Program-made: the position numbers and the translations under genes
Shown here: piece after piece, positions 16,014 through 24,363 of the stretch
How positions within the stretch are numbered: position 1 is the stretch's first letter
Layout: every line of letters starts with the position of its first letter
DNA from: Flavobacterium sp. Leaf82
Lineage (GTDB): Bacteria > Bacteroidota > Bacteroidia > Flavobacteriales > Flavobacteriaceae
Direction: 5' to 3'
NCBI RefSeq assembly: GCF_001422725.1
Contig: NZ_LMMA01000001.1
Location: forward strand, 312,691-376,690
Length of the DNA stretch: 64,000 nt
Notes under the pieces: generated by a model
The model's input: the letters and a program-made list of their open reading frames with translations, nothing else
Told to the model about the DNA's origin: nothing
Database searches by the model: none

Positions 16014-16190
16014 TTATTTATTATTTGTATTAGTGCTATTTGTATTAGTTTTATCTATTGTTTCCTGAGTATTTCCGTTCCCATTTCCCTTCGTAGGTTC
16101 TTCACCATCACCGCCTCGAACTGTTTTTTGATGACTTTTAGATAATGTATTATTTTCAAAGTCCTGAAGATTTAATTTATAATTTTTCAT
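16014..16190 (-). CDS. Double-glycine-leader peptide 2 (58 aa)
   Basis: Read from the ATG at 16190. Leader MKNYKLNLQDFENNTLSKSH then QKTVRGG. The core starts DGEEPTKGNGNG and continues with a 19-residue Thr/Asn-rich tail (NTQETIDKTNTNSTNTNNK) absent from its paralogues. Same leader motif and PTKGNGNG core as peptides 1 and 3. The nucleotide similarity is high around the core, which suggests recent tandem duplication. The tail's low-complexity sequence may come from expansion of AAT/ACT codons. Likely substrate of the C39 exporter. Confidence 0.8.
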   Translation of the reverse strand: MKNYKLNLQDFENNTLSKSHQKTVRGGDGEEPTKGNGNGNTQETIDKTNTNSTNTNNK

Positions 16191-16221
16191 ATCTATTTAT
16201 ATTTATTTCTATTATTTATTT

Positions 16222-16359
16222 TTATTTTATTACTGGTTGAGTACTTCCGTTTCCGTTTCCTTTTGTTGGATCATCATCACCACCACGAACAATTTTTTGT
16301 TGGATTTTAGATAACTTTTCATTTTCAAATACTTTAAAATTTAATGCTTGCTTTGTCAT
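16222..16359 (-). CDS. Double-glycine-leader peptide 3 (45 aa)
   Basis: Read from the ATG at 16359, first of the three on the minus strand. Leader MTKQALNFKVFENEKLSKIQ then QKIVRGG; core DDDPTKGNGNGSTQPVIK (18 residues). The start differs from its paralogues (MTKQ rather than MKN), but FENEKLSK and the GG site are the same. All three cores open with two or three acidic residues, then PTKGNGNG, then a variable end, as expected for a diversifying exported peptide. A hairpin (16407-16433) lies 48 bp upstream of the start. Confidence 0.8.
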   Translation of the reverse strand: MTKQALNFKVFENEKLSKIQQKIVRGGDDDPTKGNGNGSTQPVIK

Positions 16360-16619
16360 GTTTGTGTGTATTAGAGTTTATGATTTATCAAAACTAGACA
16401 AAAAGCAAAACCCTTAATCGAGATTAGGGTTTTTAGAGTTTTGTTACAAATTTAATCAATTTAACTTATTGTTTAATAGGTGTTTACGTGTTTCATTCAG
16501 ACTGATATAATTTATAAATTGTATGTAGTATAATTGATAAAATGTGTGCCAATAGCGTTTTTTTCTCGATAAAAACACCAATATTTGCATTGTAATTATG
16601 ATTTTAAAGATTCGAAAAG
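16360..16619. other. Divergent control region between peptide and VKOR genes
   Basis: 260 bp between the minus-strand peptide genes and the plus-strand VKOR-thioredoxin gene. It must hold promoters for both directions. I found no convincing TAnnTTTG pair; it holds the hairpin at 16407-16433 and otherwise AT-rich sequence. Confidence 0.5.
16407..16433. promoter_or_regulatory. Hairpin upstream of the peptide genes
   Basis: Inverted repeat AAAACCC(T)TAAT / ATTAGGGTTTT with a short loop and one bulged base, T-rich on both sides. On the minus strand it would lie in the leader of the peptide transcript (attenuator-like); on the plus strand it could stop read-through from the regulator gene upstream. 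Which is true cannot be told. Confidence 0.45.
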
Positions 16620-18179
16620 ATGTTAAAACTTGTTCAAAAATTTCTACAAATAAATAGGTACTCAGAAATTAAAAATGAGTTTAAGGATTTGTTTCTTTCT
16701 CATCCTAATTATCCGAGCTTATTTGCGATAACAGATTCTTTGGATTTATTATCTGTAGAGAATGCCGCAGTAAGAGTTTCGAAAGAACAGATAGTAGATT
16801 TGCCATCGAATTTTTTAGCTTATTTTAAAGATGAACTTATACTGGTTGAAAAAGCAAAAAACTTTGTTCGCATTAATACTATTAAAAAAGGAAGCTTAAA
16901 ATTATCCTATGAAAAATTCCTTTTAGACTGGAATGGAGTAATAGTTGCAATAGAACCAAATAATGTAATTGCGAGAGAAAACCTAAAAGTCGAATATAGT
17001 TGGTTAAAATATACATTGCCATTAGTATTAGTAACGGGATTATCTTTTTTCTATAATACGTATGATGTATTTAGTCTTATTTTTCTAACGACATCTATTT
17101 TAGGGCTTATTGTTAGCGTATTTATTGTTCAGGAGAAATTGGGGTTTAAAAATAGCATCATTTCAAGATTTTGTAATCTAAGTTCTAATTCATCTTGTAA
17201 TTCAGTTATTAATGAGAAAGAAGTAATTGGAAATAAATGGATCAGTTTTTCTGATTTACCGCTTATTTTCTTTGGTTCAAGTTTAATAGCGATTTTGGTT
17301 CAGCCATTACAGTCTGCAATTTTTGTCGGATTTCTGAGTTTATTGGCTATTCCGGTAATTGTATCCTCAATTTGGATTCAAAAATTTGAAATTCAAAAGT
17401 GGTGCGTAATGTGTTTAGCTGTGTCAGCTTTAATTTTTACGCAAAGTGCAATATGGTTTGCATCAGATTTATTTACGTTGAGTTTTAGTTTTGGTGAAAT
17501 GTTCCCGTTTTTATTTGCTGTCCTTATTCTAATACCAATTTGGTCAGTATTAAAAACAATGATAAAAAATATATTGGATAGTGAAAGCTCTCTAAAAGAG
17601 ATGAAAAAGTTTAAAAGAAATTATTCTTTATTGAACTTCCTCTCAAAGAAAGTTCCCTATACAGATGATTTTGAAGATTTAAGAGGTTTGAATTTTGGAA
17701 ATAGAAATGCAGCAGTAAAACTTTCTATTATTATAAGTCCAAGTTGCGAACATTGCCATAAAACATTTCAGGAAGCCTTTGATTTGGTTTTAAGATTTCC
17801 GGACAAGATTTTTTTAAATGTATTGTTCAATATCAATCCTGAAAATGTAGAGAATCCATACAAAGCTGTTGTCGAAAGACTTCTGGCGATAAACAGAGCA
17901 ACTCCGGGCAAAACCGTAGAAGCAATATCTGACTGGCATATTAAAAAAATAGGCCTTAAAAAATGGTTGAAGAAATGGCACGTAGATTCTGTAAGTATAA
18001 TGATCAGTCAGGAAATACAAAAACAATATGAGTGGTGCTCTAAAAATAATTTTAATTACACACCTATTAAAATTGTAAATGAAAGAGTATTTCCTAATGA
18101 ATACGAATTGAGTGAATTAAAATATTTCTTAAATGATTTTGTTGAAGAAACTCAAGTCCTGGAAAAAAAGATTGCATAA
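16620..18179 (+). CDS. C39-like/VKOR/thioredoxin fusion, predicted disulfide-forming membrane protein
   Basis: 519 residues. Residues 1-130 look like a degenerate C39-peptidase-like domain (SHPNYPSLFAITDSLDLL) with no catalytic Cys. Then come membrane helices with a vitamin-K-epoxide-reductase core: loop cysteines Cys185 and Cys193 (FCNLSSNSSCNSV) and the active CxxC at 262-265 (WCVMC). The C-terminal third is thioredoxin-like with CEHC at 376-379 (SPSCEHCHKTF). VKOR-Trx proteins make disulfides and pass electrons to quinone. Placed beside a Cys-rich exported peptide and its exporter, this one probably oxidises the peptide after or during export. Starts at the ATG at 16620. Confidence 0.87.
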   Translation: MLKLVQKFLQINRYSEIKNEFKDLFLSHPNYPSLFAITDSLDLLSVENAAVRVSKEQIVDLPSNFLAYFKDELILVEKAKNFVRINTIKKGSLKLSYEKFLLDWNGVIVAIEPNNVIARENLKVEYSWLKYTLPLVLVTGLSFFYNTYDVFSLIFLTTSILGLIVSVFIVQEKLGFKNSIISRFCNLSSNSSCNSVINEKEVIGNKWISFSDLPLIFFGSSLIAILVQPLQSAIFVGFLSLLAIPVIVSSIWIQKFEIQKWCVMCLAVSALIFTQSAIWFASDLFTLSFSFGEMFPFLFAVLILIPIWSVLKTMIKNILDSESSLKEMKKFKRNYSLLNFLSKKVPYTDDFEDLRGLNFGNRNAAVKLSIIISPSCEHCHKTFQEAFDLVLRFPDKIFLNVLFNINPENVENPYKAVVERLLAINRATPGKTVEAISDWHIKKIGLKKWLKKWHVDSVSIMISQEIQKQYEWCSKNNFNYTPIKIVNERVFPNEYELSELKYFLNDFVEETQVLEKKIA

Positions 18180-18280
18180 AGCTTTCGGGATAAATAAAGT
18201 TCTGGCAATTAGTGAAGTATAGGAAATTGAATTGTAGATTTCCATTTGAATAATATTAGATTTAATTTTTAGCACGATAT

Positions 18281-18472
18281 ATGTTAAAGAAGATTTTGAA
18301 TTTAGAAAGTGCACAACACATAAGCAAAAACGAGCAAAAAACGATAAAGGGAGGAATACCTGAATGTTGGGTTTATGCTATAGAAGCTGGATGTGTTTTA
18401 ATACCCGTAGGCGGAGCTTGTCCTGTAAATACACAAGCAGGAATTTGTGAAACAAGTCGCCTTTGTTGTTAA
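18281..18472 (+). CDS. Cys-rich double-glycine-leader peptide (63 aa)
   Basis: Leader MLKKILNLESAQHISKNEQK then TIKGG; the core of 38 residues begins IPECWVYAIEAGC and ends CETSRLCC, with six cysteines in all. The leader shares N[LF]... [LI]SKxxQKx[IV]xGG with the three minus-strand peptides. The even Cys count and the VKOR-thioredoxin gene 100 bp upstream suggest three disulfides. The core is hydrophobic in the middle (AGCVLIPVGGACPV), so membrane activity like a class II bacteriocin is possible, though a signalling role is not excluded. A terminator separates it from the exporter gene. Confidence 0.82.
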   Translation: MLKKILNLESAQHISKNEQKTIKGGIPECWVYAIEAGCVLIPVGGACPVNTQAGICETSRLCC

Positions 18473-18786
18473 TTTTTAGCGTTTTAATAGAAGTACAGTA
18501 CAGCCTTTTTTAGAATTTAGTCATGTTTTTTTTAATTTGTAGGCGCTCGATCGTGGAACATTGAGCAATTTCCCCACATTGATGATTGGTGTAGGGATTC
18601 TTAGGAAAATTGGTCACTGAGTTGATTTTATTTGGTTAGGGTTAACCAGTGCCATATCCTACAGAAATTGTATTTCTAATAAATATGCTTTTAAATACCT
18701 GACAGAGAAGATCTTAATCTTCTCTGTTTTTTTATGTCAAATCAAGAAATTAAATCTTAAATTGCTCTGAAATTAATAATTAGAAG
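18473..18786. other. 314-bp gap before the exporter gene
   Basis: No convincing gene. The stretch 18540-18660 is less AT-rich than its surroundings and has only 11-13 codon frames (for example MIGVGILRKIGH), none with a GG leader. A strong terminator sits at 18702-18733, leaving about 50 bp for the exporter promoter. Confidence 0.5.
18702..18733 (+). terminator. Terminator between Cys-rich peptide and exporter
   Basis: Perfect 11-bp arms (ACAGAGAAGAT at 18702-18712, ATCTTCTCTGT at 18717-18727) with a 4-base loop, then a run of T. It uncouples abundant peptide mRNA from exporter mRNA, or lets a small part read through. Confidence 0.8.
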
Positions 18787-20979
18787 TTGAAAAAATTTAC
18801 CAATTATAAGCAGGCTGATTATAAAGATTGTGGACCAACATGTTTAAAAATTATCGCTAAACATTACGGAAAAACAATCCAAATTCAGGAGTTGAGAGAC
18901 ATTAGTGAAACAACTCGTGAAGGTAGTAACTTGCTTTTTTTAAGTGATGCAGCAGAGAAAATTGGTTTCAGGACACTGGGCGTAAAATTAAATCTGGAGC
19001 GATTAAAAGAAGCGCCTTTGCCATGTATTCTACATTGGAATAAAAACCATTATGTGGTACTTTATAAAATTAAAAAAGAGGTCTTTTATATTTCAGATCC
19101 CGCCTTTGGTTTAATTGAATATAACAAACACGATTTTCTTAAATTCTGGATCGGCAACAATGCAGACGATTCGACACAGGAAGGCGTTGCCCTATTAATG
19201 GAAGCTTCACCAAAGTTTTTTCAGTCAGAATTTGATAAGGAAGAGAATAGTGGCTTGGGTTTTAAATTGTTATCACAATACGTATTGCGGTATAAATCAT
19301 TTCTGATACAGCTTAGTATTGGTCTATTAGCCGGTAGTTTACTGCAATTAATTGCTCCTTTTCTAACCCAGAGTATTGTTGATATTGGAATTCAAAACCA
19401 AAATATCCGCTTTATTTATCTCATACTTTTTGCACAACTATTTCTCTTTGCTGGAAAAACAGGACTCGAACTCATAAGGAGCTGGATATTACTGCATCTT
19501 TCTACCCGAATCAATATTTCGCTTATTTCAGATTTCTTCATTAAATTAATGAATTTGCCCATCTCATTTTTTGATGTTCGAATGACCGGAGACATTATGC
19601 AGCGCATCAATGATCATCGCAGGATTGAGCGCATTTTAACCACATCCTCATTGAGCGTTCTGTTTTCTGTAATCAATATGTTTATTTTAGGAGGCGTTCT
19701 GGCGTATTTTAACTTGCAGATCTTTTTCGTCTTTTTTGCCGGAAGCATACTCTATTTTGTATGGATTACTTTGTTTCTAAAACGTAGGGAGGTTCTCGAT
19801 TATAAACGTTTTGCCGAGGTTTCACAAGAACAAAGCAAAGTAATGGAGCTCATTAACGGAATGCAGGAAATAAAGCTTCATAACGCCGAAAAACAAAAGC
19901 GCTGGGGTTGGGAATATGTTCAGGCAAGACTTTTCAGGGTTTCAATAAAAGGACTTTTATTAGAACAGACACAAACTATTGGTTCATCTGTAATCAACGA
20001 ATTAAAAAACATTTTTATTACATTTCTTTCTGCAAAACTGGTCATCGATGGCTCGATTACGCTGGGTATGATGTTAGCAATAAATTCGATTGCAGGAAGT
20101 TTAAACGGACCAATTATTCAGCTTATTACATTTGTGAGAGACCTTCAGGATGCCAGGATTTCTTTGGCCAGATTGTCTGAAATTCATGAAAAAGAAGATG
20201 AAACCCAACAGGAAGTTCATCAAACTAATGATGTTCCTTATGATTCAGATATTGATATAAAGGATCTTTCGTATCGATATCTGGGTTCAGATATTCCTGT
20301 TTTGGATAATCTAACCTTAAGAATTCCGGCCAATAAAATAACCGCCATTGTGGGTGTCAGCGGAAGTGGGAAAACAACACTAATGAAACTCCTTCTTAAG
20401 TTTTATGAACCTGAAAAAGGAGAAGTGATTATAGGGAATACACAGCTAAAAAACATTTCGCAAAAAGCCTGGCGTTCGAACATTGGCGCCGTCATGCAGG
20501 AAGGTTTTATTTTTAGTGATACCATTGCTAATAATATCGCCATTGGAGTTGATAAGGTCGATAAAGAACGATTAGTTTATGCGGCAGATGTTGCCAACAT
20601 AAAAGAATATGTAAGTGGTTTGCCGCTTGGTTATAATACTAAAATTGGTTCTGAAGGAGTAGGTATGAGTACCGGTCAAAAACAACGTTTGCTAATTGCA
20701 AGAGCTGTTTATAAAAACCCGGAAATCTTATTTTTTGATGAAGCTACTTCCGCGCTGGATGCCAATAATGAAAAAGAGATTATGCAAAAACTGGATGTTT
20801 TCTTTAAGGAGAAAACAGTTGTAGTAATTGCACACCGATTAAGTACCGTTATGAATGCAGATCAAATTGTGGTTCTGGATAAGGGAAAAATTATAGAAAT
20901 AGGAAATCATTCGGCTTTGGTAGGACAAAAAGGAAACTATTTTGAGCTGGTTAAAAATCAATTACAATTAGGAAATTAA
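18787..20979 (+). CDS. Peptidase-containing ABC exporter (C39, PCAT type)
   Basis: 730 residues. The N-terminal C39 Cys protease domain has Cys15 (ADYKDCGPTCL), His88 (NHYVVLYK) and Asp104 (ISDPA), which cut double-glycine leaders. Six membrane helices follow (about 160-440), then an ATPase: Walker A GVSGSGKTT, signature MSTGQKQR, Walker B EILFFDEATSALD and the switch His (IAHRLSTV). One polypeptide thus cleaves and exports its substrate. The start codon is a TTG (no in-frame ATG nearby fits the C39 domain). Followed after 3 bp by the adaptor gene, so the two are co-transcribed. Its likely substrates are the four GG-leader peptides nearby. Confidence 0.93.
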   Translation: MKKFTNYKQADYKDCGPTCLKIIAKHYGKTIQIQELRDISETTREGSNLLFLSDAAEKIGFRTLGVKLNLERLKEAPLPCILHWNKNHYVVLYKIKKEVFYISDPAFGLIEYNKHDFLKFWIGNNADDSTQEGVALLMEASPKFFQSEFDKEENSGLGFKLLSQYVLRYKSFLIQLSIGLLAGSLLQLIAPFLTQSIVDIGIQNQNIRFIYLILFAQLFLFAGKTGLELIRSWILLHLSTRINISLISDFFIKLMNLPISFFDVRMTGDIMQRINDHRRIERILTTSSLSVLFSVINMFILGGVLAYFNLQIFFVFFAGSILYFVWITLFLKRREVLDYKRFAEVSQEQSKVMELINGMQEIKLHNAEKQKRWGWEYVQARLFRVSIKGLLLEQTQTIGSSVINELKNIFITFLSAKLVIDGSITLGMMLAINSIAGSLNGPIIQLITFVRDLQDARISLARLSEIHEKEDETQQEVHQTNDVPYDSDIDIKDLSYRYLGSDIPVLDNLTLRIPANKITAIVGVSGSGKTTLMKLLLKFYEPEKGEVIIGNTQLKNISQKAWRSNIGAVMQEGFIFSDTIANNIAIGVDKVDKERLVYAADVANIKEYVSGLPLGYNTKIGSEGVGMSTGQKQRLLIARAVYKNPEILFFDEATSALDANNEKEIMQKLDVFFKEKTVVVIAHRLSTVMNADQIVVLDKGKIIEIGNHSALVGQKGNYFELVKNQLQLGN

Positions 20980-20982
20980 GTC

Positions 20983-22275
20983 ATGGCTGAAGATACTGCA
21001 TTCGAATTAAGAAGTGAAGAAGTTCAGGACATTCTCACCAAAGTGCCACATTGGATGATACGTTGGGGAACAGTCTTGATATTCGTAATTATCTTTATGT
21101 TGTTTTTTGTATCCTGGTTTATCAAATATCCAGATGTTGTAAATACTCAGATTGTTATTACCACCAATATTCCGCCGGAGAAGATTGTCTCAAAATCCTC
21201 AGGCCGAATAGAGGCTATTCTGGTAAAAGACAAATCGGTAGTTTCAAAAAATAGTACATTGGCGATTATTGAAAATACGGCGAACTATAAAGATGTTTTT
21301 TTATTAAAAAAAATAGTCGATGAATATAACATCAATAACCCTAAGAAAGATTTTCCATTTGGTTTGCTTAAAAACGCACAATTGGGGGAAATTGAAAGTG
21401 CCTTCGCTGTTTTTCAGAAAGATTATCAGGCAGAGCAGTTAAACAAAGACTTGCAGCCTTTTGAAGTTGAGAATAGGGCACAGGTTTCTGAGAAAGTACA
21501 GATTAAGGAAAGACTGGAAATTCTGCAGCAGCAAAAAGTAATCAATGAAAGCGAATTACAGCTTCAAAAAAATGAAATCGTCCGTTTTGAAACCTTGTTC
21601 AATAAAGGAATTATTTCTGCACAGGAAATGGAAGCCAAGAAGTTGGGATATCTTCAGGCACAAAAGAGTTATAAAAGCCTTTTAACGTCGATTTCTCAGT
21701 TGAGGTCCTCTTTGATTGATAATTCGAAATTAAGTCAGAATACGCAAATAAGTGGCACTAAAGAAGAGGTTACGCTAGGGAGAAACATGGCGCAATCTTT
21801 CTATCAGTTAAAAAAAGTAATAAAAGATTGGGAATTGGCTTATGCCTTAAAATCATCGGTTAGCGGGGTGGTTACTTTTCTGCAGGTCTGGACAGAGAAT
21901 CAGACGATAAATGTTGGCGATAATGTTTTTTCGATTATTCCGGATACTAAAAATGGTTTTGTAGGCAAAGTAAAAGCTCCTGCTTTGAATTCCGGTAAAA
22001 TAAAAGTAGGACAAGTGGTCAATATCAGACTGGCTAATTTTCCCGACAGAGAATTTGGAGTGTTAAAAGGCAAAATCAGAAACATTTCCCTGATCCCGGA
22101 TAAAGACGGGAATTTATTGCTGGATGTAGCCTTGCCAAACGGATTGCTGACTTCTTATAAGAAACAAATTGTGTTCCAGCAGGAAATGAAGGGAAGTGCA
22201 GAAATTGTAACCGAAGATTTACGATTGATCGAAAGAATCTTATATCAGTTCAAGAGTATTTTTGAGCAGGTTTAA
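20983..22275 (+). CDS. HlyD-family membrane-fusion adaptor
   Basis: 430 residues. A cytosolic start (MAEDTAFELRSEEVQDILTK) leads to one membrane helix near 27-48 (TVLIFVIIFMLFFVSWFI), a lipoyl-like half (IPPEKIVSKSSGRIEAILV), a coiled-coil hairpin of about 120 residues (LEILQQQKVINESELQLQKN) and the second lipoyl/beta-barrel half (SSVSGVVTFLQVW). It bridges the ABC exporter to an outer-membrane channel, which is not encoded here and must be supplied from elsewhere. Starts 3 bp after the exporter stop. Its stop overlaps the convergent methyltransferase gene by 4 bp. Confidence 0.9.
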   Translation: MAEDTAFELRSEEVQDILTKVPHWMIRWGTVLIFVIIFMLFFVSWFIKYPDVVNTQIVITTNIPPEKIVSKSSGRIEAILVKDKSVVSKNSTLAIIENTANYKDVFLLKKIVDEYNINNPKKDFPFGLLKNAQLGEIESAFAVFQKDYQAEQLNKDLQPFEVENRAQVSEKVQIKERLEILQQQKVINESELQLQKNEIVRFETLFNKGIISAQEMEAKKLGYLQAQKSYKSLLTSISQLRSSLIDNSKLSQNTQISGTKEEVTLGRNMAQSFYQLKKVIKDWELAYALKSSVSGVVTFLQVWTENQTINVGDNVFSIIPDTKNGFVGKVKAPALNSGKIKVGQVVNIRLANFPDREFGVLKGKIRNISLIPDKDGNLLLDVALPNGLLTSYKKQIVFQQEMKGSAEIVTEDLRLIERILYQFKSIFEQV

Positions 22276-22985
22276 AACTTCAAATAAAACTCTTTTGTCA
22301 ACTCGACATATTCAGGAGTGTAAACGTGTCTGTCAATTTCGATTGTTAACTCGTCGATTTCAGGTTCAGGGTTTTCATTTCGGCTAAAAGCCAATAAGCT
22401 GCGTTTTACAGCAGAAGCAGGAGTTCCTTTAACACGTGTAATTTTTATAGGATATAATTCTGATTCTTTGGCTAAAGCGATAAAATTTTCTTCTTCCTTG
22501 AAGGGGAGAATAACGGCAAATATTCCGTTTTCAGAAAGTAATAAATCAGCGGCTTCGATTAATTCTTCAAAAGGCATTGCGTCTTGAAAACGGGCTAAAT
22601 CGCGTTGTTCATTTTCTGTTTTATAATTTTCAGCATAAAAAGGAGGATTTGAAACAATCAAATCATATTCGTCTTCCGGTTCTTCGATAAATTCATCTAA
22701 ACCTGCATGAAAACAAAATAAACGATCGCCCCAAGGAGAGTTTTCGAAATTATCAACCGCTTGTTCATAAGCATCTTCATCAATTTCAAGAGCGTCAATT
22801 TGTTCAGCATGAGTTCGCTGAGCAAGCATCAAAGCAATAATTCCGGTTCCTGCACCAACATCTAATACACTAAACGGATTATGATGAATTGGAGCCCAGG
22901 AGCCCAATAAAACACCGTCTGTTCCGACTTTCATAGCGGTTTTATCTTGGTTTACAGAAAATTGCTTGAAAGTGAATTTAGACAT
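22272..22985 (-). CDS. trmN6: tRNA1(Val) A37 N6-methyltransferase (TrmN6/YfiC family)
   Basis: 237-residue class I methyltransferase. Motif I is LDVGAGTGIIALMLAQR (AdoMet loop), then ALEIDEDAYEQA, and the N6-adenine motif NPPFY (VSNPPFYAENYK). The opening FKQFSVNQDKTAMKVGTDGVLLGSW is the conserved substrate-side start of the YfiC family. It methylates N6 of A37 in tRNA-Val in the cytosol. It follows rimM on the same strand after about 75 bp, so may be part of the rpsP-rimM transcript. Confidence 0.88.
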   Translation of the reverse strand: MSKFTFKQFSVNQDKTAMKVGTDGVLLGSWAPIHHNPFSVLDVGAGTGIIALMLAQRTHAEQIDALEIDEDAYEQAVDNFENSPWGDRLFCFHAGLDEFIEEPEDEYDLIVSNPPFYAENYKTENEQRDLARFQDAMPFEELIEAADLLLSENGIFAVILPFKEEENFIALAKESELYPIKITRVKGTPASAVKRSLLAFSRNENPEPEIDELTIEIDRHVYTPEYVELTKEFYLKF

Positions 22986-23059
22986 TGCTGAAAAATTTAA
23001 AATAAAGATATTTAAGAAAAGTGAGCAACTGAAAACTGCGACCTAAAGCTGAAAAATTT

Positions 23060-23584
23060 TTACAAGTACATCTCTACCAATCCTTCAGGAAGGTTCATGA
23101 TGACTTTTTTATTTTCACGGTCAATTTTTACAAGGAAATGATCGATCATCGGAATTAGCATTTCGACTTCACCATTTAATACTTCAAAAAGAGGTTGTGC
23201 GGTACTATCATTTACGGCAACGATTTTGCCAAAAACACCCACGCGCTGATCTTCGATTTCAAAACCGATAACCTCGTGGAAATAAAATTTATTACCAGAA
23301 AGTTTTGGTAACATGTTTAAAGGAAGATAAATAGCATTTCCCATAATGGCATCTGCATCTTCTTCGGTATTCATATCTTCAAAACGGATTCTTAAAAAAT
23401 CGTTTTTATGTAATGAACTTTTTTCAATAAAAAAAGGAACCAAGTGTTTGTTGCATTCAACAAACACTGATTCCAGATTTTCGTATAACTCAGGTTCGTC
23501 CGTGTCTAAATAAGCCAGAACTTCACCTTTGAAACTAAATTTTTTAGCGATTTTACCTAAATAAAAACATTCTTCTTTACGCAT
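23060..23584 (-). CDS. rimM: Ribosome maturation factor RimM
   Basis: 174 residues: N-terminal RimM beta-barrel (CFYLGKIAKKFSFKGEVLAY) and C-terminal PRC-barrel (YFHEVIGFEIEDQRVGVFGK, LIPMIDHFLVKIDRENKKVI). RimM helps 30S head assembly and binds S19. It starts 16 bp after the rpsP stop, the usual rpsP-rimM order. Ordinary length. Confidence 0.95.
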   Translation of the reverse strand: MRKEECFYLGKIAKKFSFKGEVLAYLDTDEPELYENLESVFVECNKHLVPFFIEKSSLHKNDFLRIRFEDMNTEEDADAIMGNAIYLPLNMLPKLSGNKFYFHEVIGFEIEDQRVGVFGKIVAVNDSTAQPLFEVLNGEVEMLIPMIDHFLVKIDRENKKVIMNLPEGLVEMYL

Positions 23585-23600
23585 TCCCGCTAATTATAAT

Positions 23601-24164
23601 TTATGCTTCAGTTGTTTCGTTATTTTCTTCAGCAGCAGGAGTTTCTTCAGTTGATTCAACTTCAGCAACTTCTTCTTCAACTGCAGGAGTTGCAGCAGCG
23701 ATAGCATCAGCTTCAGCTTGAGCTGCAGCAGCTAAACGTTTAGCATTAACTTCTTGTTCTGCTTTAAAAGCTTTAGCTTTAGCATCAGCTTGCGCTTTTG
23801 TTAAACCGTCTTTTTTAGCATCAACTTTTCCAGCTTTAGCATCTAACCAAGCAGATAATTTAGCATCAGCTTGCTCTTGAGTTAAAGCACCTTTACGAAT
23901 ACCTCCATCAAGGTGGTGTTTCAATAAAGCTCCTTTGTAAGAAAGAATCGCTTTAGCAGTATCAGTTGGTTGTGCACCATTGTGTAACCATTTAACTGCG
24001 CTATCAAGGTTTAACTCGATAGTTGCTGGGTTTGTGTTTGGATTGTAAGTACCGATTTTCTCTAAGTATTTACCATCTCTTTTTGAGCGTGCATCTGCAG
24101 CTACAACCCAGTAAAAAGGTTTTCCTTTTTTACCGTGTCTTTGTAATCTAATTTTTACTGACAT
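23601..24164 (-). CDS. rpsP: 30S ribosomal protein S16 with long C-terminal extension
   Basis: 187 residues. The first 85 are canonical S16 (MSVKIRLQRHGKKGKPFYWV, ARSKRDGKYLEKIGTYNP). The following 100 residues are an Ala/Glu/Lys-rich helical tail (AKAKAFKAEQEVNAKRL) ending in an acidic stretch. S16 is about 80-90 residues in most bacteria; extended forms are usual in Bacteroidota, so the tail is lineage-specific, not a fusion artefact. First gene before rimM. Confidence 0.96.
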   Translation of the reverse strand: MSVKIRLQRHGKKGKPFYWVVAADARSKRDGKYLEKIGTYNPNTNPATIELNLDSAVKWLHNGAQPTDTAKAILSYKGALLKHHLDGGIRKGALTQEQADAKLSAWLDAKAGKVDAKKDGLTKAQADAKAKAFKAEQEVNAKRLAAAAQAEADAIAAATPAVEEEVAEVESTEETPAAEENNETTEA

Positions 24165-24222
24165 AATCTTATGATTAAATTTTGAGGTACTCGACCTCTG
24201 TTAATTAAGAGGCGCAAAGATA
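24165..24222 (-). promoter_or_regulatory. Leader and possible promoter of rpsP
   Basis: Upstream of rpsP on the minus strand, TATCTTTG (24215-24222) matches the TAnnTTTG -7 element. Between it and the start lies a G/C-richer segment with two short palindromes (GAGGTACTCGACCTC and CCTCTGTTAATTAAGAGG) that share the CCTC arm and could form alternative hairpins. An autoregulatory leader is possible but unproven. Confidence 0.35.
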
Positions 24223-24363
24223 TAATTTTTTTATGAATTATCCGTTCCAAACTTTATTAAATATGTTTGGGATGAATTTTTGCTGTTTTTAATGTTTTTT
24301 CAGCCCTGCATATTTATAATTATTTATCTCAAAACTTTATTTTTGCTTCAAATTCATGACTTT

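Noticed and set aside
18540..18660. Possible further precursor peptide between the Cys-rich peptide and the exporter
   Set aside because: All frames are 13 codons or shorter and none has a double-glycine leader.
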